Shown: positions 1 through 8,486 of the stretch, piece after piece
Layout of the letters: each line of letters opens with the position of its first letter
Position numbering within the stretch: the first letter of the stretch is position 1
Assembly: GCF_013839425.1 (NCBI RefSeq)
Contig: NZ_JACDNP010000009.1
Coordinates: 1-64,000 of the forward strand
Direction: 5' to 3'
DNA from: Halorhabdus salina
GTDB lineage: Archaea > Halobacteriota > Halobacteria > Halobacteriales > Haloarculaceae
DNA length: 64,000 bases
Translations under genes and position numbers: made by a program
The notes under the pieces: model-generated
Told to the model about the DNA's origin: nothing
The model's input: the letters and a program-made list of their open reading frames with translations, nothing else
Database searches by the model: none

Positions 1-364
1 TTGTAATACGGATCTCAGCGTTAATACAATTCAACTCCTGAACAGCCCCTAATTCCGTGGATATTTCTGTGTTTGATCCTTCAATAGTGGCGAAAATATG
101 GTACTCTGCTGGTGTCTTCGAAAATGTCTCTCCAAGCACAGCGAGCGATTTACGCCCATCACTCCGAGCAGAAACTTCGATAGTTTTGTTGACTATCACT
201 TCACCGTTACGTTCAATTTTACTCTGAAGAGTATGTGCCGTGTCGTCAAGATTCCGAACAATAACAGAATCTACGGTGGCTTCTGAAATCGATTGGTTAT
301 TTTCAAGACACCCAGTAGTGATGATGCCCGCGCACACAGTGAGCATGGATCGGCGTGATAGCAT
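1..364 (-). CDS. Secreted lipoprotein, 3' end outside window
   Basis: The reading frame is open from an ATG at 364 to the window edge, giving about 121 residues. The N-terminus has two arginines, a short hydrophobic stretch and a lipobox ending in TTGC near residue 19, so the product is probably a lipid-anchored exported protein. The mature part begins with a region like VIVRNLDDTAHTLQSKIERN, a beta-rich pattern common in haloarchaeal lipoproteins of unknown function. An AT-rich stretch with TATA-like sequence lies just upstream (365-392 on the minus strand). Base composition is lower in GC than the neighbouring proC. The function is unknown. Confidence 0.7.
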   Translation of the reverse strand, partial: MLSRRSMLTVCAGIITTGCLENNQSISEATVDSVIVRNLDDTAHTLQSKIERNGEVIVNKTIEVSARSDGRKSLAVLGETFSKTPAEYHIFATIEGSNTEISTELGAVQELNCINAEIRIT

Positions 365-620
365 ATTTATTTTATTTAGTATATACTATTCTACAATACT
401 TTTTCTTTTCGGAGTAGTTTGACTTATTTGCTGGGCCGAATAGAATCACATCCATAATTGGTTGTTCAACCTGATACATAGTCACGTAACGGAATTTCGA
501 TATCTTGCTTCCAGCAGTGCCGCCAACTCGTGGTTCTGGCGTCACAGCCACAACTATTTCATCATACCCAAAAGACATGCGCGGCTCATTTGGATCGCGT
601 CGTCGGGAACCGCCTTGCTG

Positions 621-1388
621 TCACTTATCGGCGACCTCGCTGGTAATCTCCGCCGAGCGGCGTTCGGTCGCTTTCACGGTCTCAGCGAGGACGGCTTCGA
701 CGTCACTGTCCCACAGGACGTCCATGCCTTCGATCGTCGTTCCGCCCTCGGTTGCGACGGCGTCGATCAGTTCCTCGACGCTCTCATCGCTCTGGAGGAC
801 AGTCTCGGCGGCCCCCTTGAACGTCTGTGCCGCGAGTGCCTGGGCGGCGTCCGGGTCGAGCCCACCCGCGACGCCCGCTTCGGCCATCGCGCCGATCAGG
901 TAGAAGACAAAGGCCGGCCCGCTGCCGTTGATCGCGGTCGCGAGGTCCATCTGTGCTTCCTCGATTGTCACCCAGGTACCCAGATCGGCAAGCAGTGCGG
1001 CAACGTCTCCCCCTGGTTCGGGCGTCACTGCCGCAGCCATCTCGCCGAACTCGGCAGCGAGGTTGGGCATCATCCGGACGACTGCGGCATCCGTTCGCGC
1101 CGCCAGGAAGTCGGTTGAGACGCCCGCCGCCACCGAGACGACCGTCTGGTCGGCCGAAAGATCCGCTTCGCGCAGGACCTCTCCCACGATGTCCGGCTCG
1201 ACAGCGAGTACGACGACCGGTGACTCGACCGCTGTCGGGTCAGTCGTCGTCTCGTCAGCGACGCCCGTGAGGGCATCAAGCGCCGATTCGTCGACGTCGC
1301 AGGCCGTCACCCGGTGCTCGCTGTCAGCGAGCCCGCGGACGATCGCCCCGCCCATGTGGCCACAGCCGATGACGCTCGCGTGAACCAT
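621..1388 (-). CDS. proC: Pyrroline-5-carboxylate reductase
   Basis: Catalyses the last step of proline synthesis, the NAD(P)H-dependent reduction of 1-pyrroline-5-carboxylate in the cytoplasm. The 255-residue product has the normal family length. The N-terminal Rossmann motif GCGHMG lies at residues 8-13. The C-terminal dimerisation domain carries the family signature region starting GSGPAFVFYL near residue 155. The ATG at 1388 is the first start in frame and directly precedes the Rossmann strand. The gene stands alone on the minus strand; the 107 bases to the next gene hold no feature I can name. Confidence 0.95.
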   Translation of the reverse strand: MVHASVIGCGHMGGAIVRGLADSEHRVTACDVDESALDALTGVADETTTDPTAVESPVVVLAVEPDIVGEVLREADLSADQTVVSVAAGVSTDFLAARTDAAVVRMMPNLAAEFGEMAAAVTPEPGGDVAALLADLGTWVTIEEAQMDLATAINGSGPAFVFYLIGAMAEAGVAGGLDPDAAQALAAQTFKGAAETVLQSDESVEELIDAVATEGGTTIEGMDVLWDSDVEAVLAETVKATERRSAEITSEVADK

Positions 1389-1495
1389 TCTCTGGCTATT
1401 GCTCGATCACTGAGCGATATACCAATGGCGATTCCGTCTCGGCTTTCGTGAGTATTCGAGACGATCGAAGACAGCCAGAATCGTTTTTGCACCAG

Positions 1496-2221
1496 TCACT
1501 CGGAGACCGCCCAGATCTGGACGTTCTGGCCGGAGCGGCCGAAGACGGCGTCTTGAAGCCCCTGCTCGTCGAGTTGCTCGTCCAGAACGCGATCGAGCCG
1601 ATTGACGCTGGTCATGTCCAGATCGTACGTCTCGAGCAGGTGCCGGTATCGCTCGTCGTCGGTGATCGACTCGAAGTGATCGTACAGCGAGGCCATTTCG
1701 TCGGGCGTCAATTCGGCGAGTCGCTCGGGATCGTCCAGGCCGAGTGCACCCTGGCGCTCGCTGTCGACGACGTGCTGGATGGCGACCAGGGCGACTTTGG
1801 GGATCGCCCGCTGGCTGCCAAATGCCGTGAGATCGATTTCGGTCATGATGCCCAGCACGCGATCGCGTTCCCAGGGCGTCAGATCCAGGGCGTTACACAG
1901 GGCGTGAGTGATCCGGGCCTTGTCGAGGCGGTGCATCCGCTCGGCGTGACCGGCCATTGCGGGATGTTGTTCGTCGTGTAAGCGCCGCAGCGAGTCAGCA
2001 AGGTCGTCGCCGGGTCGGTCGGGCCGACCGATCGTGGTGGCACTCGGCGTGACCATATCCCACTGCCTGATCAGTTCGTCTCGCCGGGCCTGTGCCCGCG
2101 AAAGTGAGCCGTCGCCCGGCTGGGTGGAGACGTCCCGCTGCTGGCGCCACTCGCGACGCTCACGCTCGGCCGGTTCGGCGACCTGTCCACCGCTGTCGAC
2201 GCCCTCGCCGTTCATCGTCAC
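1496..2221 (-). CDS. Putative haloarchaeal RNA polymerase epsilon protein
   Basis: 241 residues, rich in charged amino acids. The core after residue 50 (VVTPSATTIGRPDRP, then LRRLHDEQHP and LCNALDLTPWERDR) matches my memory of the conserved haloarchaeal protein annotated as DNA-directed RNA polymerase subunit epsilon. The first 40 residues are low-complexity, so translation could start slightly downstream. Its promoter region carries a 50-bp element (2291-2340) that is repeated in front of serS, suggesting shared control with the translation machinery. The assignment is from recalled family sequence, not from a catalytic motif. Confidence 0.6.
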   Translation of the reverse strand: MTMNGEGVDSGGQVAEPAERERREWRQQRDVSTQPGDGSLSRAQARRDELIRQWDMVTPSATTIGRPDRPGDDLADSLRRLHDEQHPAMAGHAERMHRLDKARITHALCNALDLTPWERDRVLGIMTEIDLTAFGSQRAIPKVALVAIQHVVDSERQGALGLDDPERLAELTPDEMASLYDHFESITDDERYRHLLETYDLDMTSVNRLDRVLDEQLDEQGLQDAVFGRSGQNVQIWAVSE

Positions 2222-2290
2222 CTAGTCGTCGCTACGGACAGTTGAATCCACGGGCTACGCAGCCGTGGCTCGTGTACGAAAAATCACCTC

Positions 2291-2340
2291 AGAAACCCCG
2301 TCTATATCTTCACCTTATAACCAGAACCACTTAAAGAAAC
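2291..2340 (-). promoter_or_regulatory. 50-bp promoter-associated element, copy A
   Basis: Read on the minus strand, these 50 bases match 4798-4847 on the plus strand at 48 of 50 positions. Each copy begins with a TTTCTTTAAGTG block that could be a TATA box and ends with GACGGGGTTTCT. Copy A ends 70 bases before the start of the gene at 1496-2221; copy B ends 87 bases before serS. With initiation about 25 bases after the TTTAAG box, the second half of the element would be the 5' end of each transcript. I see nothing else in the 2222-2535 gap. Confidence 0.7.
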
Positions 2341-2535
2341 GACGCTGGTTCTGCCCAAGACCGAGTGGATCGCATCATGCAGACACTCGATGACGCCCCG
2401 TGTAGCCTCGGCTCCGGGAAATGCGGGCCTTGGACGTTCGACCCCTCTCGGGTTCCAGTCGACGAATACGCTTTCACGCTCGAACGCCGGCCGGTTCATC
2501 GTCCCGGGCCGTTCGCCGTCGATCAAGGTGGACAG

Positions 2536-3120
2536 TTAGAAGTCGCCCAGTTCCGCCTGCCCACCGTCGCCGGCCAGCTCGCTCGCCTGCTCGATGGTCG
2601 ACTCGAACGTCTCGCGCTGACTGCGATCGTACAGCGTCGCCGCTGGATGGACACACACCAGCACGCGCCGAGTCGTCCCACTGATCTCGACGTCCTCGAT
2701 CGATCCCGCTTCGTTCGTGACGGCGAGGTCCCGGCCGAGCAGGTGTTCGCCGGGCACCTTCCCCAGCGTGACGATCACTTCGGGATCGACAATCTCGATC
2801 TCGCGTTCGAGGTACGGTCGGCAATTTGCCAGTTCCCCGCTCGTTGGATCGCGATTCTCGGGTGGGCGACACCGCACGCAGTTGGTGATGCGCACGTCCG
2901 CCCGAGCCAGTCCTGCGTCCCGCAACCCATCGTCGAGGACGTCCCCGCTCCGGCCGACGAACGGTTCGCCTCCCTGATCCTCCTGCTCGCCCGGGGCTTC
3001 GCCGACGAACAGCAGGTCGGCGTCGGCGGGCCCCACGCCGTCGACGATTCGCGAGCGCGACTCGACGAGCGCTTCGCAACGTCGACAGCCGGTCACGGAA
3101 AGGTCGTCCATGTGTTCCAT
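2536..3120 (-). CDS. Uracil-DNA glycosylase, family 4
   Basis: A 194-residue base-excision repair enzyme that removes uracil from DNA. Motif 1 is GEAPGEQEDQGGEPFVGRSG (residues 40-59). The later motif VHPAATLYD (about 158-166) carries the family His. Cysteines at 12, 15, 84 and 100 are placed to hold the [4Fe-4S] cluster typical of family 4. The ATG at 3120 was chosen over a much longer open frame because homology starts with MDDLSVTGCRRC; ATG 3111 is an alternative. The DUF99 gene lies upstream on the same strand, 76 bases away. Confidence 0.88.
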   Translation of the reverse strand: MEHMDDLSVTGCRRCEALVESRSRIVDGVGPADADLLFVGEAPGEQEDQGGEPFVGRSGDVLDDGLRDAGLARADVRITNCVRCRPPENRDPTSGELANCRPYLEREIEIVDPEVIVTLGKVPGEHLLGRDLAVTNEAGSIEDVEISGTTRRVLVCVHPAATLYDRSQRETFESTIEQASELAGDGGQAELGDF

Positions 3121-3196
3121 GGCCGGGGGTGTGGGCCGTGTCGGCAAAAGCGTCGCTATCGATCCCGAGGCGTTCGCTGGACACTGGCGCTCAGCT

Positions 3197-3754
3197 TTAC
3201 TGCACGTCGAATTCCGCATCGGCGGCTCTGGCGGCCAGTCGAGCCACCCGAAGTGGTTCGGGCCGCCCGCCCTCGGGCGTGAACGCGCGGACGAGTTCTC
3301 GGGCCGCCTCGTGATCACAGCCGACCTGTCGGACGAAGACAGTCTCGTCGTTGACGGTGACGCGCTCGCGTGGGGGTTGGGCCCGGTACGTTGCCAGCCG
3401 CCAGTCGAGTGCGTCGCCGTCGAACTCCGCACGGAGCGTCGCTTCGAGGCCCGAACTGTCCTCGAAAGTGACGGCAATGACGGGCAGTCCCGTCTCGTCG
3501 TGCAGCCTCGGCAGGTCGAAGAGGTTGAACCACGCGGGTGCGATCCCCGCGAGGATGAGGTAGTGGACGTCGGCCCGGTCCAGGCGGTCGACCATCTCGA
3601 TGACGGTTGCGGTCGCGTCACGACCGCCGACCGTACACCGACCGAACACGAACCCGTCGACGACGCGACTCGCGCGGACGACTGCGCCACAGAGCGTCGA
3701 TTGCTTGCCGGAAAAGGATTCGGCGATTCCGAGGGCACGGACGCCGGATTTCAT
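3197..3754 (-). CDS. DUF99 family protein (UPF0215)
   Basis: A 185-residue archaeal conserved protein. It starts MKSGVRALGIAESF and contains GGRDATATVIEMVDRLDR and LILAGIAPAWFNLFDL, both characteristic of DUF99, a family related in fold to endonuclease V. Whether it cleaves nucleic acid is not known. It lies between a small DUF5786-like gene and the uracil-DNA glycosylase on the same strand, so a repair link is possible but is inference. Length is normal for the family. Confidence 0.85.
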   Translation of the reverse strand: MKSGVRALGIAESFSGKQSTLCGAVVRASRVVDGFVFGRCTVGGRDATATVIEMVDRLDRADVHYLILAGIAPAWFNLFDLPRLHDETGLPVIAVTFEDSSGLEATLRAEFDGDALDWRLATYRAQPPRERVTVNDETVFVRQVGCDHEAARELVRAFTPEGGRPEPLRVARLAARAADAEFDVQ

Positions 3755-3820
3755 GGCGGTGACCGTCTCGGGCGGTCGAAGAGAGGTCCCTCGAGGGTGG
3801 TCCCGGCGACGGCCACGCCA

Positions 3821-4006
3821 GTCACGTCACGTGTTCTCCTTGATATCGGATAACTGATCGAGCAGTTCGTCGTTCGAAGCGGTGAATTCGAACTCGACGT
3901 CGCCGTTGTGTGTGTTTTCTTCGGCGTTAACCCCGTCATCATCGTCGAAATCGGCATCAAGGTCCTGCTTGTCCTGTTCGGATTCGTCGTAGCTTCCGAA
4001 CCCCAT
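3821..4006 (-). CDS. Small acidic protein, DUF5786-like
   Basis: 61 codons read from the ATG at 4006 to a TGA at 3821. The product starts MGFGSYDESEQDKQDLDADF and ends with a short LLDQLSDIKGEHVT tail. The GFGSYDESEQ opening is, to my knowledge, characteristic of a small conserved haloarchaeal family (DUF5786). It is strongly acidic with no predicted membrane segment, and its function is unknown. The stop lies 67 bases before the DUF99 start, so the two may be co-transcribed. Confidence 0.75.
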
Positions 4007-4135
4007 GTCATGTGAGACTATGACTTTCGTGGTGAAAAATCACACGCACTCTCCGTGTTTTATGCTAACGAGACAGACCAGGGACCATCCCGGACCACCG
4101 TCAGACTCAACAGCACGCTGGTCCCACGCTCGTGT

Positions 4136-4741
4136 ATGGACGTTTACAATGTCACAGCCGACGCGGAGACGTTCACCTGCAACGCCTACCTGGCGACCGG
4201 TGACCGCCCGACGATCGTCGATCCCGGATCGATGGCTGGCGTCGTCGACGTCATCCGCGAGTATAGTGACGAGGTTGACGCCGTCGTGCTCACCCACCAG
4301 CATGGCGATCACGTCGCCGAACTCGATGCCGTCCTCGATGCCTTCGACGCCGAGCTGTACGCCTATGCTGCACATCCACGCCGGACGGACGCACTCGCGG
4401 ACGGTGACACGCTCCAGGTCGGCGACGAGTCCTTCGAGGTCGTCTATACGCCCGGCCACGCCGACGATCACGTCTCGCTGCTCAGCGAGTCGACGCTGTT
4501 CTCGGGTGACGTCGTGGTCCACAACGATGGGGCCTTCGAGTACGGTAGTTTCGGCCGGACGGACAACCCGGGCCAGTCTCGCGAGCGACTTATCGAGAGC
4601 ATCCGTGAAATCCTCGACCGGTTGCCCGAGGGTGTCGAGCACATGTACAGCGGCCACGGCGGCGTCTTCCACGGCGACGTCAGGGACGTCGTCGAGACGG
4701 CATTAGAGCGGGCCGAAAAGCGAGAGCCGAAATACGACTGA
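4136..4741 (+). CDS. MBL-fold metallo-hydrolase
   Basis: A 201-residue metallo-beta-lactamase-fold hydrolase of the glyoxalase II-like branch. The metal-binding motif THQHGDH is at residues 53-59, a second metal His lies in TPGHADDH (about 106-112), and the bridging Asp in SGDVVVH (about 124-130). The start at 4136 (MDVYNVTADAETF) puts the first beta strand at the usual position; the frame is open further upstream without conserved sequence. The substrate cannot be told from sequence. Confidence 0.88.
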   Translation: MDVYNVTADAETFTCNAYLATGDRPTIVDPGSMAGVVDVIREYSDEVDAVVLTHQHGDHVAELDAVLDAFDAELYAYAAHPRRTDALADGDTLQVGDESFEVVYTPGHADDHVSLLSESTLFSGDVVVHNDGAFEYGSFGRTDNPGQSRERLIESIREILDRLPEGVEHMYSGHGGVFHGDVRDVVETALERAEKREPKYD

Positions 4742-4797
4742 CGGATCGTCAGTTGCGACCCACTCGACTGCTCGGGATGCGTTGATTCGACCCGCGA

Positions 4798-4847
4798 GTT
4801 TCTTTAAGTGCTTCTGGTTACAAGGTGAAGATATAGACGGGGTTTCT
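4798..4847 (+). promoter_or_regulatory. 50-bp promoter-associated element, copy B (serS)
   Basis: 48 of 50 bases match the minus-strand element at 2291-2340; the two differences are at 4811 and 4821. The TTTAAG block (4803-4808) is a candidate TATA box. The element ends 87 bases before the serS start codon, implying an untranslated leader of roughly 100 bases, unusual for haloarchaea where many mRNAs are leaderless. Conservation continues past the expected transcription start, so the RNA leader itself may be functional. Confidence 0.7.
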
Positions 4848-4933
4848 CCGGAAAGCCGATCGACGAGCAACTGCTGTTTCCGGGAGACGGCCAGAGCGAT
4901 ACGGTTTTGAAACGCCACCGAGAAACAGCGTCC

Positions 4934-6292
4934 ATGTTATCACGCCAGTACGTCCGCGAGCATCCCGGGGAGGTTCGAGAGATCCTCGCCGCTCGCGGCG
5001 TCACGGACGTCGACCTCGACGAAATCCTGGAGATCGACGAAGAGTGGCGCGAACTGAAAGCCCGCGGTGACGACCTGCGACACGAGCGTAACGAAGTCTC
5101 CTCGAAGATCGGCGAGTTGAAACAGGCTGGCGACGAGGAAGCGGCCCAGGAGGCCATCGAGCGCTCCCAGGAACTCAAGGCCGAACTGCAGGACGTCGAA
5201 CAGCGTGCCGACGAACTCGAAACCGAACTCGAAGAGCGACTGCTGGAGATTCCGAACATCCCCCAGGAGGGCGTTCCCGAGGGCGAGGACGAAAGCGACA
5301 ACGTTGAAGTCCGCCGGTGGGGATTCGACCAATTGCGTGATCTGCCCGACGAGGTGACCCCACACTACGATCTCGGCGAGCAGTTGGACATTCTGGACTT
5401 CGAGCGCGGGGCGAAAGTCTCGGGTGGTGGCTTTTACTTCCTGAAAGGCGAAGCGGCCCGGCTGGAACACGCGCTTATCCAGTTCATGCGGGACGTTCAC
5501 CGCGAGCAGGACTATCAGGAGGTATTTCCGCCAATCCCCGTCAACAGCGAGTCGATGACGGGCACGGGCCAGCTCCCGAAATTCGCCGACGACGCCTACA
5601 AACTCGAAGACGAGGACCTCTGGCTGTGTCCCACAGCCGAGGTGCCGGTGACGAACATGTATCGCGACGAGATTCTGCTGGCCGACGATCTGCCGCTGAA
5701 ACACCAGGCCTACACGCCGAATTTCCGCCAGGAAGCAGGCGAGCACGGCACCGAGACCCGCGGGATGGTCCGCGTCCACCAGTTCAACAAGGTGGAGCTG
5801 GTCAACTTCGTCGAACCAGCGGAGAGCGACGAACGTCTGGAGGGACTGCTGGACGAGGCCGAAGCGGTGCTCCGTCGCCTTGGATTGCCGTATCGGGTGC
5901 TCGACCTCTGTACTGGCGATCTGACCTTCGCCTCGGCGAAAACCTACGATATCGAAGTCTGGGCACCGGGCGACGACATGGACGACGGCCCCGCGGAAGG
6001 GGGCCGCTGGCTCGAAGTGTCCTCGGCGTCGAACTTCGAGGACTTCCAGGCCCGACGGGCCGGCCTGCGCTATCGGCCAGAACGTCACGAATCCGCCGAC
6101 TACCTCCACACGCTGAACGCCTCCGGGGTGGCGTTGCCTCGCGTCCTCGTCGCGATCCTCGAATACTACCAGAACGACGACGGGACCGTGACCGTGCCCG
6201 AGGCGCTCGTCCCGTACATGGACGGTGCCGAGCGCATCGAGGGGTCGGAGAAGGTCGGTGAAAGTGCCCTCGGGGCCGGCGATCGGGACTGA
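4934..6292 (+). CDS. serS: Seryl-tRNA synthetase, class II
   Basis: A 452-residue enzyme that charges tRNA-Ser. An N-terminal antiparallel coiled-coil arm (about residues 30-105) is followed by the class II catalytic core. Motif 2 lies around FRQEAGEHGTETRGMVRVHQ (about 265-285) and motif 3 around SASNFEDFQARRAGLRYR (about 360-380). It is the common bacterial-type SerRS, not the rare methanogen form. The start MLSRQYVREHPGEV fits the family; an upstream in-frame ATG at 4907 adds nine unconserved residues. Confidence 0.96.
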   Translation: MLSRQYVREHPGEVREILAARGVTDVDLDEILEIDEEWRELKARGDDLRHERNEVSSKIGELKQAGDEEAAQEAIERSQELKAELQDVEQRADELETELEERLLEIPNIPQEGVPEGEDESDNVEVRRWGFDQLRDLPDEVTPHYDLGEQLDILDFERGAKVSGGGFYFLKGEAARLEHALIQFMRDVHREQDYQEVFPPIPVNSESMTGTGQLPKFADDAYKLEDEDLWLCPTAEVPVTNMYRDEILLADDLPLKHQAYTPNFRQEAGEHGTETRGMVRVHQFNKVELVNFVEPAESDERLEGLLDEAEAVLRRLGLPYRVLDLCTGDLTFASAKTYDIEVWAPGDDMDDGPAEGGRWLEVSSASNFEDFQARRAGLRYRPERHESADYLHTLNASGVALPRVLVAILEYYQNDDGTVTVPEALVPYMDGAERIEGSEKVGESALGAGDRD

Positions 6293-6627
6293 ACTACTGA
6301 CTCGATTCTGACGCTCTCGGCTTTCTCGCTAGCTACCAATTCTCAGCCGGCAGTTGAATCTCCCTGCCAAGAGTGATGCGTAGAACAGTCTGAAAACGAG
6401 TCACTGCACGTCCAAAGGGGCTCGGAGTGGACATCGGCCGGGCTCGTCTCGCAGGCCAACGGCCCGTTCGCCTGTAACGAAACCTCCGCTTCACGCAGGC
6501 CCCGCTTGCCTCGCGGGTCGGTACCTCCCCGCTCGGCTGTCCGGAGAGCCTCAGTTCCTTCGACTCTTCTGGCTCGCGGCTTCGCCGCTCGCCTTCTCGA
6601 GGTTTCTCGCTGCGCTGGAAACCTCGC
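6293..6627 (+). other. Intergenic region with hairpins between convergent serS and thermosome
   Basis: 335 bases with no convincing gene. An 8-bp-arm inverted repeat (6599-6606 with 6618-6625, 11-base loop) lies directly beyond the thermosome stop codon, and a 5-bp stem (6576-6580 with 6584-6588) sits next to it. These are candidates for 3'-end structure or a bidirectional termination zone. No clear T-tract is present. Confidence 0.45.
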
Positions 6628-8283
6628 TTACATCATGCCGCCCATACCGCCACCCATACCGCCCATACCGCCGGGGGCGCCGCCCGGACCGCCCGCACCG
6701 CCTTCGCCTTCCGTCTGTTCGGCCTGGATGATGTCGTCGATCTTCAGGACCAGGTTTGCGGCTTCTGCAGCACTGGATAGTGCCTGGGTCTTGGCGTGGG
6801 CCGGCTCGACGACACCGTCATCGTAGGTGTCGACGACGTCGCCACTGAAGACGTTCAGCCCGGCGCGTTCATCGCCGCTCTCGTGGGCTGAGCGAAGCTC
6901 GACTAGCGTGTCGATCGAATCGAGGCCGGCGTTCTCGGCGAGGACGCGCGGAACGAGTTCGAGCGCGTCGGCGAACGCTTCGACCGCGAGCTGTTCACGG
7001 CCACTGACGCTGTCGGCGTAATCGCGGATGCGACCAGCGAGTTCAACCTCGGTCGCGCCGCCACCAGCCAGGACGCGACCGTCGCTGACGGTTGAGGCGA
7101 CGACATCTAAGGCGTCGTTGATCCCCCGCTCGAGTTCATCACTGACGTGTTCGGTCGACCCACGGATCAACAGCGTCACACCGTGCCCGTCGCTCTCGAC
7201 GACGAACCACTCATCGTCGTCGTCCCGGGAGATGTCGCCGGTCCCGAGGTCGGCATTGGTCAGCGATTCCAGGTCCGAGACGATCCGCGCGCCCAGAACT
7301 TCCGTGAGGAACTCGATGTCGGATTTCTTTGCGCGCTCGACGGCGAGAATGTCCCGCTTGGCCAGGAGGTGCTCGACCATGTCGTCGATACCCTTCTGGC
7401 AGAAGACGACGTCAGCGCCCGTCTCGTCGATCGTCTCGACCATCTCCCGGAGCTGGGCTTCTTCTTGCTCGATGAATTGCTGGAGCTGCTCGGGGTCGTC
7501 GACGCTGAGCTGGGCGTCGGCTTCGGTCTCGTCGAGTTCCAGTGCCGTATCCAGCAGGAGGACGTTCGCGTCCGTGAGGTTCGTCGGCATGTCCTCGTGG
7601 ACGGGGTCCTCGTCGACGACTGCACCCTCGACGAGCTTCGAGTCGCTTGCGGGTCGGCCCGGCTTGGACTCGATGTCGATGAACTCCAGGTCGACGATCG
7701 TCGAGCCGTTGTCGGCGTCGACGGTGACGGCCTGGATCGCGCTGACGACCAGATCCGAGAGGAGGTCCAGATTGAGTTCAGCACCCTTGCCGGTCATGCT
7801 CGTCTCGGCGACGGACTTGAGAATCGCCTCGTCGTCGGGCTCGACGGTCTCGGCGATGTCGTCGATCTCCTCGCGGGCCTGTTTGACGGCCATATCGAAC
7901 CCGCGAATGATCGCTGTCGGGTGGATGTCCTGCTCCAGCAGGTCCTCGGCGTTTTTCAGGAGCTCGCCCGCCGTGGCGACTGCCGTCGTCGTGCCGTCGC
8001 CAGCTTCGTCCTCCTGGGCCTCGGCGACTTCGACGACCATCTCCGCGGTCGGGTTGTCGATGTCCATCTCCTGGAGGATGGTGACGCCGTCGTTGGTGAT
8101 CGTGACGTCTCCGATCTGGGAGACGAGCATCTTGTCCATGCCCTTCGGTCCGAGTGTCGACCGGACCGACTGCGCGACCGCTCGAGCCGCCGAAATGTTG
8201 TGGCTTTGGGCGTCCTGATCCTTCATCCGCTGGGCCTCGTCGTCGAGAATGACCATCGGTTGGCCCTGCATTTGCTGGCTCAT
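6628..8283 (-). CDS. ths: Thermosome subunit (group II chaperonin)
   Basis: A 551-residue CCT/TCP-1 family chaperonin subunit that forms the double-ring ATP-driven folding machine. The N-terminal region has [16 protein letters not shown], and the ATPase motif GDGTTTAV lies near residues 94-101. The C-terminus is a glycine-methionine tail (repeated GGMGG) typical of haloarchaeal thermosomes. A strong TATA box sits at 8311-8320. Haloarchaea usually have two or three paralogues; which one this is cannot be settled from one copy. Confidence 0.96.
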   Translation of the reverse strand: MSQQMQGQPMVILDDEAQRMKDQDAQSHNISAARAVAQSVRSTLGPKGMDKMLVSQIGDVTITNDGVTILQEMDIDNPTAEMVVEVAEAQEDEAGDGTTTAVATAGELLKNAEDLLEQDIHPTAIIRGFDMAVKQAREEIDDIAETVEPDDEAILKSVAETSMTGKGAELNLDLLSDLVVSAIQAVTVDADNGSTIVDLEFIDIESKPGRPASDSKLVEGAVVDEDPVHEDMPTNLTDANVLLLDTALELDETEADAQLSVDDPEQLQQFIEQEEAQLREMVETIDETGADVVFCQKGIDDMVEHLLAKRDILAVERAKKSDIEFLTEVLGARIVSDLESLTNADLGTGDISRDDDDEWFVVESDGHGVTLLIRGSTEHVSDELERGINDALDVVASTVSDGRVLAGGGATEVELAGRIRDYADSVSGREQLAVEAFADALELVPRVLAENAGLDSIDTLVELRSAHESGDERAGLNVFSGDVVDTYDDGVVEPAHAKTQALSSAAEAANLVLKIDDIIQAEQTEGEGGAGGPGGAPGGMGGMGGGMGGMM

Positions 8284-8310
8284 GTGTCGATCGAAAGTTT
8301 GTCTGTGGTT

Positions 8311-8320
8311 CTATATAAAT
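8311..8320 (-). promoter_or_regulatory. TATA box of the thermosome gene
   Basis: The minus strand reads ATTTATATAG, 28-37 bases upstream of the ATG at 8283, predicting a very short or absent leader. The strong TATA match fits a highly expressed, heat-inducible chaperonin gene; heat-shock control is inference. Confidence 0.7.
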
Positions 8321-8407
8321 GTACGGGTTTCTGTGCCCGCCCGTGACGTGGATCGCACGCCACTGTTTGGCCAATAATCGCAGTACAGCGGGCAGAAATC
8401 GCTGACT

Positions 8408-8424
8408 ATGTTACGGCATAACAT
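8408..8424. promoter_or_regulatory. Inverted repeat upstream of thermosome
   Basis: Perfect 6-bp arms ATGTTA/TAACAT separated by five bases, about 90 bases upstream of the thermosome TATA box and about 60 bases beyond the stop of the next gene. It could be an operator or a structural element; no regulator can be assigned. Confidence 0.35.
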
Positions 8425-8486
8425 GCGATTAGGCCGGATCCGTACATTGCATCCGCTGCGGTATTTATATACTATATAGCTCCTGT

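Noticed and set aside
372-578. 68-codon minus-strand frame between the lipoprotein fragment and proC
   Set aside because: No domain, signal or conserved pattern; it lies in the AT-rich promoter region of the lipoprotein gene, and its apparent similarity to a piece of ProC is only a short TPEP match.
2302-2526. 74-codon minus-strand frame upstream of the epsilon-like gene
   Set aside because: It translates through the conserved 50-bp promoter element and has no protein-like features; probably untranslated DNA.
4940-6109. 389-codon frame antisense to serS
   Set aside because: Antisense shadow caused by high GC3; serS itself has all synthetase motifs.
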